Below are positions 61,101 to 64,000 of a stretch of 64,000 bases of DNA, in pieces. A program made the position numbers and the translations under genes. Under the pieces are notes generated by a model. That model was given only the letters and a program-made list of their open reading frames with translations, searched no databases and was not told the origin of the DNA. Source of the DNA: Macrostomum hystrix (Eukaryota > Platyhelminthes > Macrostomidae); contig CATNEN010000012.1 of assembly GCA_950097015.1 (NCBI GenBank), forward strand, positions 117,501 to 181,500, written 5' to 3'. How positions within the stretch are numbered: position 1 is the stretch's first letter; every line of letters starts with the position of its first letter.

Positions 61101-63632
61101 GCTTATGAAAACCTACGGATGGCATCAGCTGTCAATACGAGCTTACACACTAGGTTACAAATTTCTCCGATCTCGCTTTATTAAGCCCAGAAAAGTACAC
61201 CGGGTCGTTAAGAAAAGTCCACAATCAAGCTAGATTTACCTGCCAAAAATATACTATGTACTGCTCCCTGCCGTTGACCTTGTACGTGTAGAGAACGACG
61301 TAGGAGTCGCCCCCATAGAATTGGCCATGCTGGGATTTGTCCAATGGTACCAGCTCTTTAGCCTGGACGCGCCACACCTGAAGCAAATATGTTAACTTTT
61401 GCCATAGACAATAAATGGATAATTAGAAAAAGGCTCACTTTAACCTATGCTTCTCTGTACATCTAGCTCGTTAAATCAACGCTGCTCACCTCAACTTTGC
61501 CGCTGCCATCGTCAACCATGCGTGTCTCGGCTGCCAACTTGGGGCTCTGGTGCATGCTGGAAGCGTCGAACTGCGTCTGCACCGTCTTGGCTGTTGGCGA
61601 TTGGAAAACCCGCGTTCGGGTGGGACTTGGTGGTTTAACAAACGTATAATGCCTAACTAACACCCACTAATCTTAGAATGTTGGAAAGTGGATGGTGGTA
61701 TTGCTAATGTTAGGACGCTTAGAATACTGGACTAGCTAATTAAAATTTGCAACAGACTCACCAATCTTATTGTTGTTAAACACCTTGCCCGTGTGCTGCG
61801 GTGCTGGCCAAGTCTGGAACAGCTGCTTAAACTGAGCAGTCTCGCAGCCTTCGTTCACCTTGGTGATCTGCACCTGGGCAGCATGCTTTCCCAGCTTCTC
61901 GACAAAGCTCTGCATTCGGGTGTCAGATTTGGTAAAAATATATTAATGAAGATATAACACCTGATTGGAACAAAAGTACAGGCAGTAGCTCAGTCGCAGT
62001 TGTTCCGTACGCATCAACAGACTGCGTAAAACTGTTTAGCCTACGGAAATTGCCGACCGCCAAGCCCCTAACTAATTCATAAAAATCAGTGGGTGAGTGG
62101 CTGAGCAGTTAAAGCGTGCCTCTCGCACCAAGGTCCCTGAGCTGGATTACACGGCGAGGCCACATTTGGGGCGCAGCCACGGAATGCTTGGGGGCTTGTG
62201 CAATTTACACCTTTGTGGGCCAACCTCCAAGACAAAGTGAAAGTGTACACTGCCTGATGATGACAAAGTCAGGACAGATGTACACACCTGTGTGAGCGTG
62301 TGCCTGCGTACAGTATCTGTGTGCGTGTGTGCTCAGCGAGATGGGCAGAGCTGCCTCCTCGCTAGTTGCAGGTCACCAAATGGTGTGAATTGAGACAGTT
62401 AAGAATTGAGAATTGAAATTAAGAAATCCGAATTGAGAAATTGCCAGCAGCCCTCCTGCAGTTATTAGCTATTATATTATGCTGAAAAATTTCATTTTCC
62501 GCTGTTTGGATCAACCATGGGGAAGTAAATTTGTCTTACTCAAGGGCAAAAATGCTTTGCAATCAACTTGCGGCGTCAATTAGGCACATTGTTAGCTCTG
62601 TAGATCCATGAATCAACTCACCATGGCATTGGTCATAGCTGCTCGCTTCTCGTTTCGATTGCTCAACTTGCCGCACCAAACCCACACGCCAAGGTTGGCG
62701 TTGTCAATGATGAAGACATCCTGTGGGTGGGTTTATTCTTTGTTGTATCTTTGTTAATTGTTCTGGCATATACGTTTAACATTTAGCAATCGGTGATGAT
62801 TGCTAGGTTAGTCCTTACCTTGGTGTCCAGCATCGAGTGATGCAACGGGCCTGTGCCAATCTCTACCACCTTCAATGTGCCGCCTTCGTCGGAGCATCTG
62901 TGAGTTGTTATTTTTTAAGTAACGAATATAATTAGTATTATGAACTCGTCGCTTAAATATAAATTTGAAGCATTTGTGTCTGTTGTTCAGCATATTTATA
63001 TATACGAGTAGAATAGTTGCTCAAGTAATAGATTCATTTATACATTTTGATGTGCATTTTCGTGCGTTCTAAAGATGTATCTCGTGAGCCAAATAAAATG
63101 GGTGTTTTTTATTCACATTTTGGCACACAAATACACACGATTGTTATCATTCTTTTATTTTTCATCGGCCCTGAGTGTTAAGTAAAAAATATTTGGCTCG
63201 GTGACTCAATAAACATTAACGCCTCAACAACGTGTTAAACTAATGTAATTTGGCTTCTGCGGGGTGAGGAGTACATGGAGAGGGGTGGTTGGTTGAGTCC
63301 GGGAGTTGGTGTGATTGGCTGGACAGGTTATCGAATGGGCTTAAAGAATGAAGGCTTTAACTGCCAATACTTGGCTAGTATTCACTGAAACTGAAGCTGA
63401 GTTAGCTTTTACATTAGTTTATTAATGCGTGCAAATTTTGAGAAGTTAAGGCGAAAAATTTATTTTGATTTAGATTAGATTATGCGCAAAATGTTCTGCC
63501 ACTTTTGCACAGCTACCTCAGCAGGCGAACTTTTCGCTCGCTAGCCTTCTCGAATTCCACGTCCGACGGGCCAGCGGTGGCAGGCTGGATGCGCCTTCGC
63601 TCCAGCGACAGCCGGCCGCCGCTCTCGAAAGC
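58112..63632 (-). CDS. VIL: Villin/advillin C-terminal part: gelsolin repeats 3-6 plus headpiece (5' end beyond window)
   Basis: Thirteen exons in transcription order: 63632-63517, 62897-62819, 62720-62622, 61909-61762, 61590-61490, 61377-61240, 60777-60619, 60517-60329, 59893-59772, 59536-59416, 59083-58841, 58485-58300 and 58225-58112. They encode 604 residues in continuous phase. Villin caps, severs and bundles actin, as in microvilli. Landmarks are [17 protein letters not shown] (repeat 3), [18 protein letters not shown] (repeat 4), [20 protein letters not shown] (repeat 5), [20 protein letters not shown] (repeat 6), then the headpiece [14 protein letters not shown]...[19 protein letters not shown]...KKSVGLF at the extreme C-terminus. 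Headpiece core phenylalanines, tryptophan and the KKxxGLF end are intact. Repeats 1-2 must lie right of 64000. The acceptor of the first listed exon (CGCAAG) is weak, so that boundary is less certain. Confidence 0.93.
59945..60130 (-). mobile_element. tRNA-derived SINE, copy 6 (truncated, reverse)
   Basis: Carries the GCACAC/TGCC central part, GTTTCATCATCAGGCAGTGT and a decayed B box, but lacks the tail. It lies in a villin intron. Confidence 0.65.
62088..62482 (+). mobile_element. tRNA-derived SINE, copy 7
   Basis: The head GTGGCTGAGCAGTTAAAGCG is close to a tRNA-Ser/Leu A-box region (GTGGCCGAGTGGTTAA). The body matches copy 1, and a small insertion rich in GAATTGAGA precedes the tail. It lies in a villin intron, antisense. 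Confidence 0.8.
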
Positions 63633-63639
63633 CTTGCGT

Positions 63640-64000
63640 GCGTTTGTTGATTTTTAATTATCATGCTTTCAGGGTAGCATGCAGTTTTCATTGCCCTACT
63701 TATAGTAGGCTCGTGCACACTTTTATCGAATATAATATATAACAGGAGAGCACTGCACCTATCTTGCTGAGTGCCTGTGTTGAAAGCCTAACCAAGAACG
63801 ATGTGTTAATCAAAGAATTACACATGATATTAAAATCGTATTACTCCCTACGTGAGCAGACAATCGATTTTCGTGACAAGTGATCGTGATGTTCTACGAT
63901 GCAAAAATGCCGCTGGCGACTGGTTTATTGGCTGAAGTTGTACACGTGCGCGCTGATTGTGTACGCTTATGTAAGCGACTCTATACCTGTACAGCCGGAT
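63640..64000. other. Villin intron sequence to window edge
   Basis: No further villin exon (gelsolin repeats 1-2) could be recognised on the minus strand here. Confidence 0.5.

Overview
This is nuclear DNA from an animal. Genes are split by short GT-AG introns, intergenic and intronic space is packed with minisatellites, and a tRNA-derived SINE family recurs. The protein families are metazoan (WIF domain, KSR, sphingomyelin synthase, Mog1/RANGRF, villin). The repeat load and gene structures would suit an invertebrate such as a free-living flatworm, but the sequence does not prove the taxon. Every exon junction given below was read by eye from splice sites, and reading phase was checked across each junction.

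Layout. (1) 1-8.4 kb, minus strand: an undescribed-looking neuropeptide-type gene. A signal-peptide exon (8273-8364) is followed, after a 5 kb minisatellite-filled intron, by eight 36-nt mini-exons (2967 down to 1480). Each encodes the same nonapeptide FSAPQAFDW behind a basic KR site, and all are in the same phase, so any number can be included without a frameshift. (2) 8.4-21.7 kb: minisatellites, a probable solo LTR, and no convincing gene. (3) 21.8-25.6 kb, plus strand: a secreted WIF-domain protein with an arginine-rich tail in place of EGF repeats. (4) 26.8-31.2 kb, plus strand: a 600-residue coiled-coil, acidic and proline-rich protein, possibly shootin-like. (5) 32.8-35.9 kb, minus strand: an unrecognised 599-residue protein. 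(6) 38.9-46.4 kb, minus strand: a ten-exon KSR-type pseudokinase. Inside its 2.4 kb intron 7, on the opposite strand, lies a complete intronless sphingomyelin-synthase gene. (7) 46.4-55.8 kb: an AT-rich gene-poor block with a Mutator-like non-autonomous element and one SINE. (8) 55.8-56.7 kb, plus strand: a Mog1/RANGRF homologue. (9) 58.1-63.6 kb, minus strand: the C-terminal half of villin (gelsolin repeats 3-6 plus headpiece); its 5' end lies beyond the window.

The genes do not form one pathway. Several act in secretion, signalling or actin control (neuropeptide precursor, WIF antagonist, Ras-ERK scaffold, sphingolipid synthesis, actin bundling), and one acts in nuclear Ran cycling. Most long open frames in the window are artefacts of stop-free minisatellites and are not listed as genes.
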